The position numbers were made by a program, and so were the translations under genes. This document shows positions 1 to 13,202 of a stretch of DNA of 64,000 nucleotides, piece after piece. The stretch spans positions 38,754,979-38,818,978 of the forward strand of contig NC_090704.1 in NCBI RefSeq assembly GCF_040954835.1, in the 5' to 3' direction. Under the pieces are notes generated by a model that made no database searches, was not told where the DNA came from, and worked only from the letters and a program-made list of their open reading frames with translations. This stretch comes from Lepisosteus oculatus (Eukaryota > Chordata > Actinopteri > Semionotiformes > Lepisosteidae). Numbering within the stretch: the stretch's first letter is position 1; each line of letters opens with the position of its first letter.

Positions 1-1392
1 TTCTGTTGGAAGGTCACTGCATTGCATCTTTCTCTGAACAGACTCAGTGTTGATGCCACTGAAAATGGCATAAGTGCTGTTTTTTTCAGTCAGGTCATGG
101 CATTTTAACTCCAGGTACAGTACATGACCGAACTCAAGGTACGCGAGGTTATGTGTGCTTTGATGCACAAGTGTGGTAGTACCAGGTTTGATCTGAAATC
201 ATGATGTTAGAATATCTTTAAATTGTACATGAAGGCTTATTGTGAGCTTAGTGACTAAAAAAAGATCTATATATTTAGATAAGTGATATCTATATACTGT
301 ATATGTCCCTTAAAAATAATTGTTGTTATCTTGATTGCCCTATCGCAAAAACTGAGGGCATTTTGCTGCAAACTGTTCAAAGCAAGGTCAAAGCAGTGAC
401 TTATTAAACAAGACATAAAACGCCATGGATATACAAAGCTCATGTTTGATTTTATATTACAGTAGCACAGACTGGTCATTCATTCAGAATGAAACCTTAT
501 GGTTTGTGCATGAAATGAAGTTTTACAACTAGTGATAGAGCTGCACTGATGTGCTCCTAAAGTATGTTTGTCAGAAGTGTAATATTTCCGTCTGCAGCTG
601 TTGTGCTGACCCTCAGTACAGTGAGATATCTATTAAAAATAGTATTTTTAACCATTTAAAAGCTTTTTATCAATGTAAAAAGCCTTCTCTATACCTACAG
701 TAAAGGAAAACTCCTGCACCAGTTATGAAACAAAAAAACTCTGCACTCAAGGGTTTCTTTTCCATACCCAAAAGTGTTTGTGCATCAGGAAATTCATAGC
801 GTCTTGGCTTTAGCTTTGGGCTGTACAAAAACACTCAAGGGTTACAGAGTTTTAGAGAAGCTCAGAGTATATCCAGCTCATACAAAAGTTTACAAAACTG
901 TATTATTAGTTAATTTATATGACTACATTAATAACTGAGTTGTAAATGTTAGTCATGGCAGCATACAGCCTATTCTGACATGCAGGTCTACATTCTGTAA
1001 TTGGTATCCCATATATACCACATACACATTGGGACAATGTAGAGCACATCTGAGAGGGAACCAGGGAAAACCCAGGCACATCTGATGAGAACATGGAATT
1101 TTCCAAATAAAAGGTACCTCAGAACAGAATCAAGAACACAAAACCAAAGCATGTTGAGACAGTAATGCCAGTAGAATGCCATCCTATTAAAGACATGATA
1201 GAACTGAAAAAGCTGTCCATTCTTCAATTTCACCACAAAGGCCTATCAAAATATTTGAGTTTCTTTATTGGCACCATAGTTCAATAAAGCTTTTTAGCTC
1301 ATATCGCATTTTAGAGATACTTCACAATCTGTCCATTTGCATTTTGTTGTAAGGTAAATGTTGTAGGGAAAACGTGATGCAAATGAACTCCA
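1..1392. other. no gene or repeat recognised
   Basis: AT-rich unique-looking DNA. The short open frames have no recognisable protein pattern. Confidence 0.5.
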
Positions 1393-1735
1393 CATCCATA
1401 TATCCATTTTCTAACTGCTTCACCCAGTTCAGGGTCACAGGGGAGCTGGAACCTGTCCCAGGAAGTAATGTGCACAAGGCCGATGGGACACCGTTGCGGG
1501 ACAAACTGCGACACCCTCACAGGGCACACTTAGACACAACATGAACACACTTGGACCAGGTCCAATTTCCCAGAAGCCAAGAAACCTACCAGTTTAGCTT
1601 TGCAGAGCACCAGTAGAAATGCACACAAACATGGTAGAATACATCAACTCCACGCAGATAGCCAGGTCTGGAATTAAACCCAGGGCCCTAGTGCTGCGAG
1701 GAAGCAATGCCAGCCACTGTGCCATGTGCAACCTG
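1393..1735 (-). mobile_element. V-SINE/DANA-like SINE, nearly full length
   Basis: Read on the minus strand it runs from a decayed tRNA-like head (GGCACAGTGGCTGGCATTGC) through the central body (GGTTTCTTGGCTTCTGGGAA) to a tail ending CAGTTAGAAAATGGATATAT. Order and wording fit the SINE family common in ray-finned fish. It is clearly old. Confidence 0.7.
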
Positions 1736-3139
1736 GAACAATACTTCTTTATTATTTTAAATAGCTCCTTGCCTTTGCAAATACAAGCTACAGCTTGAAT
1801 AAACTAGCTTCATTAAAACAAGAGATAAAACAAGAAATTTAATAGAAAATAAATATATTTTTACATATTTTAAAGTCCATTTGTTCTTTGATTGTAATTC
1901 CATTCTGATCATTCACTTTCCAGGGGTTCTTTTGTCCCTGAGAGCTTTCTGCCTCTGTTGCTGCCAGTTTTACTGTGGGCAAATGTGGCACATTTTACAA
2001 ACCTTATTTACTGAAAGGGTATCATTTATACACTTGTACTCTTTGCCAAGCACTGGCAAAAAAAGGGTAAGCTGGCTAAAAAAGCGTAAGTTAGTTTAAC
2101 CACTTTGTCACCTTAATACGTAAAAAACTGAAAAGCCTGTTCATTTTTCTCTAGTTTTCCTGCAGCACTACTCTAGAAAAGACATTTCACTGTGACAGCT
2201 TGGCAGCAAGATTCCCACATTCATGGAAATTGATCAGTGAGACCATTTTACTGGGGTCTCATCTGAATTGAAATCCCTCAGAAGCACTGTGATGTTTTCA
2301 ATTCCAAGGGCCGTGTCATCTCCTCCAACTCATTCTTAAAAGAACTTTTCTAGTTCTTTTTAGTCACAGGGAGATGGCACCCACGTTTGGGATGATTCAC
2401 ACCATATGTCAGTCACACAGCACAGGCACAGAAAACAGATGCTCTCCATGAGTGGAATTTGGGGATCATCCAAAGATAATGACAGCTCTTCTTTCTGTAA
2501 ACATCTCCATTCTGTCTATGTTATCTCAAAGTTAACTGGAGGCAATCGAATGCTATACTGTATATTGGATCAGTCTTCTGTCTTTTGTTGTTATTGTTCA
2601 TGCTTGTTGCCCGATAACCACCCCCTTCAATTTTATTCTGAGAACTTCTTGCATTATTTAAATTGCTTTTTATCTCTGTGTATCTTATTTGCCTCATAAA
2701 TTAATTTTCATTTTTGGATTACTGTGCGTGAAAAACTATCAGCGCCACACAGAGCCTCCCTTCGGCTTTTTTTATCTGTGACAGTACAGTAAAGAAATGC
2801 ACAGTGATAGTGTCATGACAGTAGATTAAAACAATTAGTTGTGGCCTACCAAGCGTGAAGTTGGTCAGCTGGCAAGATTTCAAACACAAGCAGTTTTAAA
2901 AATGGGAAGAACAGAAACATATAGGGCTTTCTAGAAAATCACTGTCTGTGTTAACAATATGAGAGAACTGTTAGTAAACAAATATAAAATGTTACCTACC
3001 AAGTCATTTTTGAAGCACCTTTTTCCCAGGACCAATTTGAGGAAGTGGTATTGACAACAGAACATAATGGTGTTCTGGTGGTCATCCTGTATTGATCATG
3101 AAACTTAGTTCACTGTATTCTACTTGAACTGTTGTTAGA
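1736..3139. other. no gene recognised
   Basis: AT-rich sequence between two V-SINE copies. A 97-codon frame at 2406-2699 shows no known motif and no flanking splice pattern that would support an exon. Confidence 0.5.
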
Positions 3140-3262
3140 AAGATACCTGCGAGGGACTGGTGTCCCATCCATGTTGTACCTTTCCTTTTGGCTGTTGCTT
3201 CCTGGGTTGCTTTCAGGTCCCAGCTCCCCAGTGAACCCGATTTGGAAGAAGTGGTTAGAAAA
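3140..3262 (+). mobile_element. V-SINE-like fragment (3' part)
   Basis: It reads GCGAGGGACTGGTGTCCCAT, later CAGCTCCCCAGTGAACCCGA and TGGTTAGAAAATG, the 3' half of the same SINE family as at 1393-1735 in the opposite orientation. Confidence 0.65.
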
Positions 3263-6200
3263 TGTTTGGATTTAGTGAATAGTTGCAGCAAGTTCATTTA
3301 AATGTACTGTATGTTAAACTGTATTGTCACTAGAATGATACTTACTGTACTACATTTTGGGTTAATTGGCCCAACAGTCTTTGAACAGAGAGTTTGCCAT
3401 GCTATTAATAGCCTAAAGTAGGTAGGCAAATCATCACAGGAACTTAGAACGTCATGCCAATTTTGATTAAATCAGTGTGGTTTCCAAAGAAAGAAGCAGC
3501 TTGAGTTGTGAGAATAAAACATCTTGATGTACACAAGAATAGTAGTGTAACAGATGTTAATGGTATAGTCACCAAAATGAATCATCATATTAAACTCATG
3601 TCTGGATTTAGTTGGCAAAGCTGTTTTAAAAAAAAAACATTTTGATTAACAAAGGAAATGTAATGGTGGTCATGTGGCCATATTAGTATATGTACAGTAG
3701 GAATCCAATTCTCATATACAATAATTTTATGAAGATTTTTACTTCTATAAAATATTTATCACAAAACAATTAATGTGATCTGTATAATGGGCCACGTTTC
3801 TCAAAAAAACATTGTTCGTGTTGAAATTATTTAGCAATTCTACATGTGCTAGTTAATAAAATCTCCATTTAAATTCAACACTAGCAGTTTGTTAGCATAT
3901 TGAATCTGTAGGTCAGACTGTCCTCTTGGTTTCCTAAGGACACCAGCTCTTGTCACACAATGGCTTAGTGTGAAGTTGCTAGGCTGTCTGGTCTTCCAAC
4001 ATGTATAGTTTCAAAATTAAGAAGAAAAAAATCCTCCTTACAATCGCCTTACCCAAAGGCCTAAATAATGGAAAAGGACGACCATCTAATCTTGTTAATT
4101 TTGTCAGATCCCAGCAGCCTGATCCAGGAGAAGTTGAATCCTACATTGAAGAGTGTTCTAGGTCCCTAGGTCAAGAGCATTAAATTAAAACTTCTATATC
4201 ACACCTCCTAGTGTAACAGTTTCATGTAATCCACATTCACCTACTCAAGTGCTGGACTCCAAAGAAATCCAATTTGCAAAGACAAGTGTGTAGGATCTGG
4301 CAGTAATTTATGGAACTCTCTTGAATGCTAAAATGGCAATGGGGGATTTCTGCCAAACTAAGATGATTTGTGGAGTATGTCTTGAATGTTAAGAATCTTC
4401 AAAAAATTGAACCTGCTATTTTTTGGAACCCTAAGTAGCACATACCCCTTTAATCCAAGTTTGTGTCTGTGGCAATGGGTAGTATCAAAGAAATAAGTGA
4501 TTTCACAAGTGCAACAGCTTTATACAACTGTTATTATACTATATACTTTTCCCTTGATATATTGAAGTTTAATTTAGTAAGTAGTAACAACTGGAATTTC
4601 TTTCAGCAAAAAAATGGTTACCAATCTAGATGTAAATTAAAAAGATGCTGTTTTGAAGAAATAGTTGTGGTGGTACGTAGATGGCATGATTAACTTGCAA
4701 TCTGATACCTCAAAAGAAACGTAAATGTACAAGGTGGTTTAGACAGTTCATGGAAATCAGTCTTGTTATTTTTTAAACCAGATTGCAGTAAAACTAAAAG
4801 TTAGCAGCTTTATTTTGTTATTTGTTATTGTGTTTTTTTTAATTATTTTGGTACTTGGTCTGATGTTCATGCTCTGTTTTTGTGGTGTTTTAAATTTTAA
4901 TAATCCTTATTAATCATTTTTTCTCCATATCGACAAAATGGGATATACTATACTAGGCTCTAGTTCCCTGGTACTGCTTGACAACATCAGGCTGAGAGTA
5001 AATGCTGCACAAGAATGTTCTGAAAAAAAATTATAAAAGATCTCCTTGTAAAGGCTAAAAATCAGATGATTGTTTGCGCTGGGGAGGCAGCATAGTACTC
5101 CATACTGACTTCTGAGCATATTATTTATTGCTAAGCCATATGTTATCCAGAAACATATATAAAAGTCACGATGTATATAATAGCAAGTCTCTGTTTTTGG
5201 AAGTGTTTCCAGTGAATGTTCCATTTAATATGTGATCTGGCGATGTAGCATAACCTACCTTCATATGAGGTAAACATCAGTTTACACTCCATTCCAGCCA
5301 GAACCAGCTCATGTACCGAAAATACTCTTTTGCAGGATTTAAAAACATGTATCATGTATTCATTATGTCTGTTTGTTGTTTGTTTAAATGCCATTTTGTG
5401 TGGATGGTCTTTGAAGTATTTTTGTTGGTATTGTTCAGGCCAGTTTCTACAACTACAGTATCCTTTTTAAATATTTAAAAGTCTATTAGTGTGTTGCATA
5501 CTTTTGGGGTCTGTTCATCTTAAATCCTGAGTGAAGTGTAATACAAAGCTCTACTTACAGCATTTTTTTCCAAACAAATAAAGAATTGTTTTAAAGTACA
5601 TTCCATTTAGCCAAATTCATTAACAGGTCATTACTAAAGTCTTTATGCCAAAAACATGTATAATTGGAGTGTCCATCAGCACTTCAGTAACTCCTCTTAT
5701 TCAGTATTCTTAAAGAAATATCAGAAGTAGTTGATAGCATAATTCATTTTCACATTCTTAGAATAATCATTTTTTGGTGAGTTAGGGGTGTACCAAATGT
5801 ACAATTCTCAGAATGCAGCTACATGTCTGTAGATGTCATTATTATAAAAAAATATTTGTATAGAAGATTGTATTTGAACTGAACATTGCATTACAAATTC
5901 TTCTTCCTTAGAAGTTAAAGAGACAGTTTGGTTAGATTTTTTTGCTTTTAATCCAATTTTAAAACAAAGCCTTTCAAAGAAATAAAAGCATATTTATCTT
6001 TATTATAGAGGTACCTTGGAGACCACTCCAAGTTTACCATCTAGTTCCATCTGTTTGTCTTGTAGTTTGATTGTTTTTAACTGCTTTGTAGGTGCTATGC
6101 ATTTTATTAACGGATTAAGAAAACAAAGCTAGATCACATTGTTCTCGGCTCTGGAATGTTTTTGCAATTATCTCCTCAAAATCACATGTAAATATGAAAA

Positions 6201-9200
6201 CTTCAGACTCTGTGGGCAGTGCCTTGTTCAATCAAAAACTCTGCTCCAAGCCCTTTGTTCTTCTTCACTTGGCAGGCTGTCACACTGTTTCAGTTCATGA
6301 CTCCTTTCTGTAATACCCACACAATACCTGGCGTGTCAGTTTTCCATCATTCCTTTCATGTTTCTTTGACTCCAGCATTTTAGTGCCTGAACCACAGAAT
6401 TGTGACCTGTACGTGCCATGCATTTGCAGAAAGGTATTGTTCTAATATAACTTGGATATACTTTCCTCTTTGGCAGCTGACATAAATATTGCTGCTCCCT
6501 CTAGCCCCACTGACTATCAATGCTTGGATTTAATTTTTGGAGAGAAGCCGTGCTTTTGTGAAGGGAGGGGCCTGCTTGAAACTGATTGCTACCACTTGCT
6601 ATGACAAGACTACTGGTGACATTTTCACGTTTTCCCCCCTCACTGCAAGAAACTGAATTAGAAAATTAAGTCAACTATTGCTGAGTGGTAGAACTTTGGC
6701 CTTCCTAGAGATATTTGGCTGTTCTGAATTGAATTCCAATCCACACTGAAAATCCACTTGTATCTAGTTGGATAGTTAAAAAAAGGTCTGTATTGAGTGT
6801 GTCTCGCCAAAGGCCAAATGGAAGATGAAGACATTTCTGGCACCAATGTGTGGAACGTTAATTTCATTCGAAGGAGGATGAAAGACAAGTTTAGAGCTCA
6901 GGACTGGTCCAATATTTGAGCTGACACCCCTAATTGCCTTCCTTCCTATGCCCAGGGTTGTGACAGAGTGGGAGCTTTTTTCCTTCCAGTGGGGGGCTTC
7001 CCCCCTTCAGCCAACAGCATCTAGCCTAGTCCTCCTGCTGTGTGAGAATGAGATCCAGAAGACCAGCAGCATCGTTAAAACCTGTTTACAATTTCCATCC
7101 AATTTGTAACTCATTGTATCATGCTGTACCCTGTGGGGGAGCACTTTAGGTTGTTCTTACCCGACTTCTGATTGTGCAGTAGCCAGAAACACAAGGCACA
7201 AACTCAACATCTCAACACTCATCCCTTTCATCCACTACATAAGCCTGCCAGGAATTACAGTACACACCCTGATCCAATACCCTAGGTAACTCTGCAACTT
7301 GTCTGCAATCCAATTTTTTTAATGTATTTTCAGTCTTGATCCTCATATGTTCTCTGTGGATTTGTGTTTCAAATTAAATCGTAATTATCCTTTGAATGAT
7401 CTGTGGTCATTAAAATGGTACCACTCTGGAATTTTGGCAAAGCTGGGAGGGAGAGGAGAGCATTATTTAGGCATTCTGAGTGATTTACATCCTCACTCAT
7501 TAGAAAGGTTAGGCCTCTATATCTCTTGATAAAAGGTAATCACTAAGTAATGCTTAGATCAGGCAGTTTTGTCAGTGTGTTTAAATTCTTACAGCTTAAA
7601 TAACTGTTAAGGCATGCTAATACAATTTATCTTAAATTGTGAAATTGTTATGTGAGGTTTAAAATACAGTATTTAACAATACATACACATCCAAAAACAT
7701 ATACTGTGCATATATAGTCATATGAAGAGTTTATAGCAGGGATGTTTGAGTTTCTGTCCTTAAAATACATGCCAAAGATACAATGTCAGCACATTTAAGA
7801 AATAAAATTACTGAATGTCCTCAGTAAATCAGAACAGGGAGCAACCCAACATTGCCATCCTTGTTTAATAGTAGTAATCAAAAAATAATATTACATTTAG
7901 AATAAAGAAACATACAATATCACTTTATTTGCAGTGTGGATGAGCACCTAAATTTATGGCTCAGAGCAGCACTGCCAAAGTTCCAAGATGTATGTTCTTA
8001 ATAATACAATATTGCACATTGTGGTCATGAAGCAGAGTAGCACCGTCTAGGGATGCCAAGCGTAAAAATGCCATTTATTTGTTACCTCCTTGTGGTAAAT
8101 TTCAAAAGATTTGTGCCTGGAGTACATGCTATTGCAAAGGATAGTTTGAAACCTGTGACCAGCTATTTAAAGATGTAAGGGAGTCACAACCATAATATCT
8201 GCTTTTTAAAAAACATTTTGCTGAAGAGCTCAGTGGAATGTAGCACTTAAAACAACAGCTTAAGTAATTAGCAGTTACTGTAGTACTGTAAATTCTAATT
8301 TAGAATTTACTGATGTTTTCAATTAACAGTTAAAATGCTATTTACTATTATCTTATTCTTCTTTCCACTCATCAGATTAAAAAAGAAATGTTTCTTTCTT
8401 GATGTTTTAATTGTATGTGCATTACTTGATGCTTAAAGCCATGCATCATACTAGAGCAGTGCAAACTAATTAAAAAGGTGATCTTTCATTACCTTCATTG
8501 CTCAGGTCATAAGGACACCAGGGAATTGTTTATTTCCCGAGTCTGTTTTGGTTTGTCCTACTCTTCAGTGTTTAGTCCTCCCTCTATAGCCAGAATACCA
8601 GCTAATGCTAGGCAAATCTTCACATAGAAAAATAAATTAAATAAAGGGGACTGTTAATTTTGTGATTTGTACACTATTTCTTGAGTGAAGTTGCTTTGTA
8701 CTGTCAAGCCACTGCATAAGCTTTTGTCCAGATAGAATGGAACAATTGAAGGATTTTTGGACAATTTTTGGAGAGGTGCCAAATTAATTTATCTTCTTTC
8801 CATCCTTTAGCTACCTCCAGCAGCTCTATTCCTTTCTATGAATCCTCTCAGTCGCTATGATCTTGAGATATAGCTCACCCTGCAGGCTGCAAAGTCCACT
8901 CTAGATTTTAGACCAGAGAAGTGGCATTCCTAGTCCTCAAGGGCTGCACCACTGTGGTTTTTATTGGTATGTTTTAACTGATTCAATATTTATTAAAAAG
9001 TGTACTGTATAGGTAATTTTTTAAGCCCTTAAAATCATGCAGCGTAGCTTATCATCAGAATGATAATTTAGTTAAACCAAATCAAATCTTTATTTCATAC
9101 ATGAAATTAAAACTAGAGGGCCCGGCTTGTTGATTAAAGTCTGTTAAAGTCCTGGTCCAGAGTTCAGATGAGATGCACACAGGATTGAGTCCCCACTAAA

Positions 9201-10790
9201 ATAAAAGTGAAGAGTCAAAAAATGCTTATCTGATTGAGTTTTGACATCAATTTCACTCTTAAGCAATTTACTGTATCCTTTCTGTTTTGGAATGGTCTAA
9301 CAAAATGGCTGCCCTGGTAACCATGCTATCCACTAATCTAGAATTTAACATTTAAGCCATTTTCAATTGGCACTGATCTTAAACATTCTCTGCTCCACAG
9401 TGTGATAATGTTACATAGATCATTTTGCATTTCTTTATCAACAGTCTTTTGTAGCCTGCACATTGTAGAAGACTGTCATTAGGTCTTCCTTTATCAGGTA
9501 AATAGTGTTTATCAATGTCTTCCTACCACAAACTTGATACTGTATGTGATGCTGGTTTTGCATTCTACCAGCAAGGATTAAAAGTACCTCAAGAAAGAAC
9601 AGTTTTACAGGGAGATATTTGTACTCCAAATGCTGTACCCTATGCTTAAGTTTTTTGTAATCAATTGATGTTTCCAGAGAATCTAGATACGTTTGTTTAG
9701 TTCTTTGAAGAATTCCCATTTGCAATTCCTTCTTCAGTGTTGTTTATCACTGTCCTAACAAGGAAATGGTTCATTAGCTTTCACTGCACCTTAGCTACTT
9801 GTTCTTAATGCTCTTATATCTCTGAGCTCTTTGACAAGAAATTAATTGTAATTGATGATTTCTTTTGATATTTCATAAATACTTCATTATTCATCCTTTG
9901 CTGAACTTTAAACAAATTATTTTGCCTTCAGTAATTCATTATCATTATCTCCTGAGCCTTATTTCTCTTTAACATTAAAATAAAAAAAAAACATGTCGCT
10001 TGCAAGGAGATCTCACATCATTCATTGTTCAGCATGTTCCTTTTTTTCAAATACCATTTAAATAGATCACTCAACTAATTAAAAATTATATGGTAGAAAT
10101 ACAGAGTACTTAACAGATATTAAAAATAAAATATTTGTTTCATTGTGCTAAAGCTGACAAATCCTAATAATCATTTTTTAAGAGTGTGTGTTGAAGATCA
10201 TTTCCTTATTATGAAGCTATGTACTAAAATAGTAGATTAATTCATTAAGAAAAGAGGAATAAATATATCCTGTACTGTTTAAAATGTGTCATGTTAGAAT
10301 TCTGTAGGGAACAATTTCACAAGTTATTGTTACACTTAAGAACACCAGGTCAGGAAGATGAAATGTAGAAAACACCTTTTAAATGCAGTAATATCTGCTT
10401 TTAATTCCAGTTATACTCAGAAACTTTCAAAAATGTTGTGGGCATTAATATTTACATTCTATAACCTAGTGCATTAGGATATGTGAACTACCACTTGCTG
10501 GGATGAATAACTATTTGGAAAAGCTTAGATGCATTCATGAGAAATAATTATAGTTATAACATAAAATATCAGAACTGTTGAGATCAGACCAGTGGGCCTG
10601 ACTTGAGTGTTTAGTTGCCAATAGCTTATTGATCCAAGTAACTAACACACACTTTCCTTGAAGGATCCAAGAGAATGAGTCTGGGTAACTTTTTTCAGAA
10701 ACCCACAACCCATTGTACACATAAATGTATTCTGCTTCAATCCTAAGTGCAAATTCACTCCTTTTTCACTTAATAATAGTTACTTACACA
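3263..10790. other. no gene recognised; minor structures only
   Basis: Apart from the hairpin at 8288-8310 and a GGGGGG-CTT-CCCCCC palindrome at 6991-7005 nothing stands out. About 6,890-7,080 is slightly richer in G and C than its surroundings and may be an old unidentified repeat. Confidence 0.5.
8288..8310. repeat. 10-bp perfect inverted repeat
   Basis: GTAAATTCTA, spacer ATT, TAGAATTTAC. A short AT-rich hairpin of unknown meaning. Confidence 0.8.
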
Positions 10791-10892
10791 TATATAGCGC
10801 TTTTCTGGACACTCCACTCAAAGCGCTTTACAGGTAACGGGGACTCCCCTCCACCACCACTAATGTGCAGCATCCACCTGGATGATTGCACC
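10791..10892 (+). repeat. interspersed repeat fragment (tatatagcgcttttctggac family)
   Basis: TATATAGCGCTTTTCTGGAC, ACTCCACTCAAAGCGCTTTA and CAGCATCCACCTGGATGAT form the 5' part of a repeat I recognise as widespread in fish genomes. Its 3' part (AGTCAGGACCTCGGTTTAAC) occurs separately at 40190-40365. The family name cannot be given from memory with confidence. Confidence 0.5.
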
Positions 10893-13188
10893 TGTGTGCA
10901 ATTAAGCTTAAACTTTTTTCCTTTAAATTACATTTAACAATTGTATTACACACAATGAATGAGTAAATACCCTTGCTTCAGATATGAAGCCCAAATAATT
11001 ATGTATTAAATTACATATATATTTTGTGTGTATCGCTTTCCTAAATGTCAGACAATTATTTATGGCAATTAAAAAAACACAAACATAAAACCCTCACAGA
11101 AATGAAGAAAACAAGACAATTGTGATCTGCTGAAGTCACTCACATGTGTTTATCAAACATCTCACAACATCACTTTCTTTAAACAAAACTTCTTGTGTGC
11201 TTTGCAGGAAGTCTCATATACTCGAATGTAGATTCTGTATATAATCAGGGTTTAGACTCTGACACTTAATTTATTTTTAACATTCTGTTCAACCCCCCAA
11301 AACATGTGACTTTCTTTCAGTATCAGAACAAAATTAAAAGCAGTCTGTTAAAGACAAACCTGGCACATGTTTAACCTTTTTAAACATGTTTAAACAATTT
11401 GTGGCAGTTATGTTAGTCAATTTTTTTTGTATGCGGTGTTTAAAAATAATAAATGTTGGTCCTTTTTTAATTTCAATCAAGAGGCATGGTGTTTAACATA
11501 AGAAAATATTTTGTTTTTAATCATTAGGACCTGAATTTGTCATTGATCTACAAGTGTAGAGAAGGGTTATCTTGGTCTTGGCTACAGCATGATAGAATGA
11601 ACTTGAAACCAAAAGGACATGCCAAATAAGAAGTCATAATGACTTAGCTCACGTTTTTTAGGATTGAAAGTAGTGACCTCAGTTTTTTGTATGGATTGAA
11701 AGGCTTCCATTGTCTTGGGTCTGTATTTCATACATTTCCAAAACACCATGGTTGTAGGAAACAAGTCCTGTAGTTCATGTACACATGCCCAAGATATGGT
11801 GCACATTCAGTGGAGGTTTTTCAGAGAGACGAAAAACTGCCTTTTTGTTTGAAGAGCAAACAGGGGCACACACAGTGCAGGAATCACACACAAAAAAGAG
11901 TGTTTATCATAGCTTTGAAAGCTCAGTGACTACAAGGTGGCGCACAGTGGTCCAAAAAAGAAACTTCCCTACCCAGGGCAAACAGTGGAGTATAAAAAGT
12001 TAGATAAAGGAAAAAGTGAAGGCCTGCTGTGAGTTCAAGGTGTAGCAAGGACATTAACATTTACTCCTGAATGTGACAAGGAATCAGGTTGAAAGAGAAA
12101 GAAACCTTTTTGATTTATTACCTGAACTACTAGTGGAGAAACATTTCTCTCCCTAAGGCAAGTTTTGCAGTTGGCTAATAAGGTGTAAAGTACCTTATAT
12201 TCAGTTTGTAGAACAGCTCAGTGCAGCACGTGTGAAACTTTGGCTGTTTTTTTTTTGATTAAAATGTGGTTTGTATATTGAGGGGAGAAAAGCTTTAAGG
12301 GGGAATCTTTCACCATCTTCCTCTAAACAAAAGAAGATTAAAATTGAAGTAGTAGAGAAAAGATTTTCTTTTCCTGTCTCTTACAAAAACCTAGAATTAA
12401 CACATTTTTTCTGTTTTAGTATAAACATTTGTGTCAGTTTCATGATGCTGTTTTCATACACTCAAAAATTAGAGAGAATCATGTTTCATAAAACTCCAAC
12501 CCCAGAGTGAAAAAGAAGGATGGAAGGCCATCTTACCCTTTAGTTAATTGCTTCTATATCTTTTGCACATGATCATCCTGTGTCACCCAATGACTAAGAT
12601 AATGAGAACATGGTATCACAAAGTGAAGTCTTTCTCTGGTCTTAGTGGCCATTTAGTTAGATGGGGTAATTAAATGAAGTTAAAATATAAGCATTACTAC
12701 TTTTTCTCTATTATTCCTTTCTTGATGCCTGGAATATAAAAAGGGTGAGTTTCAGATGAACTTCCAGTACTCATTCTGTTACTTAACTGCAGATTTATTA
12801 TGTTATTCGTAGAAACAACAAAGAAAAAGTTGTTCTATGTATAAGTGTACAATCTGTTTCTTCTATATTGAACTGCTAATTAAAACATGATCTCTTGCTA
12901 CAACATTGTGATTTTAGTATTATTTTTAATTTACACTTATGAGCAGACTTTCATTCCAACTGCATGGTTTAAGTAATAAAATTGATTGAAAATACAATTA
13001 TGTAATTGTACAATACATACTGTAACCGTCTTTCTTTCTTTTTAATGCATAAACTAGTTTTACAGCTGTAAATTTCTACTAGTTTATTAAGATTTATTCA
13101 AAATATTAGGGAGATGACTTAAACAATAGTGAAGAAATCTCTTTGGCTAGAGTCTTTTTTAAATTGCTCAGAATAGTCTAGTGATTCT

Positions 13189-13202
13189 GTGCCCTCTAGT
13201 GG
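13189..13202 (-). promoter_or_regulatory. CTCF-like motif
   Basis: The minus strand reads CCACTAGAGGGCAC, matching all 14 positions of the CTCF core CCASYAGRKGGCRS. Several thousand bases on either side contain no gene. Binding is not shown by sequence alone. Confidence 0.4.

Noticed and set aside
4001..4183. 60-codon frame starting MYSFKIKKKKILLTIALPKG
   Set aside because: Looks protein-like in parts, but I can match it to no family and it lacks supporting splice sites or neighbours.
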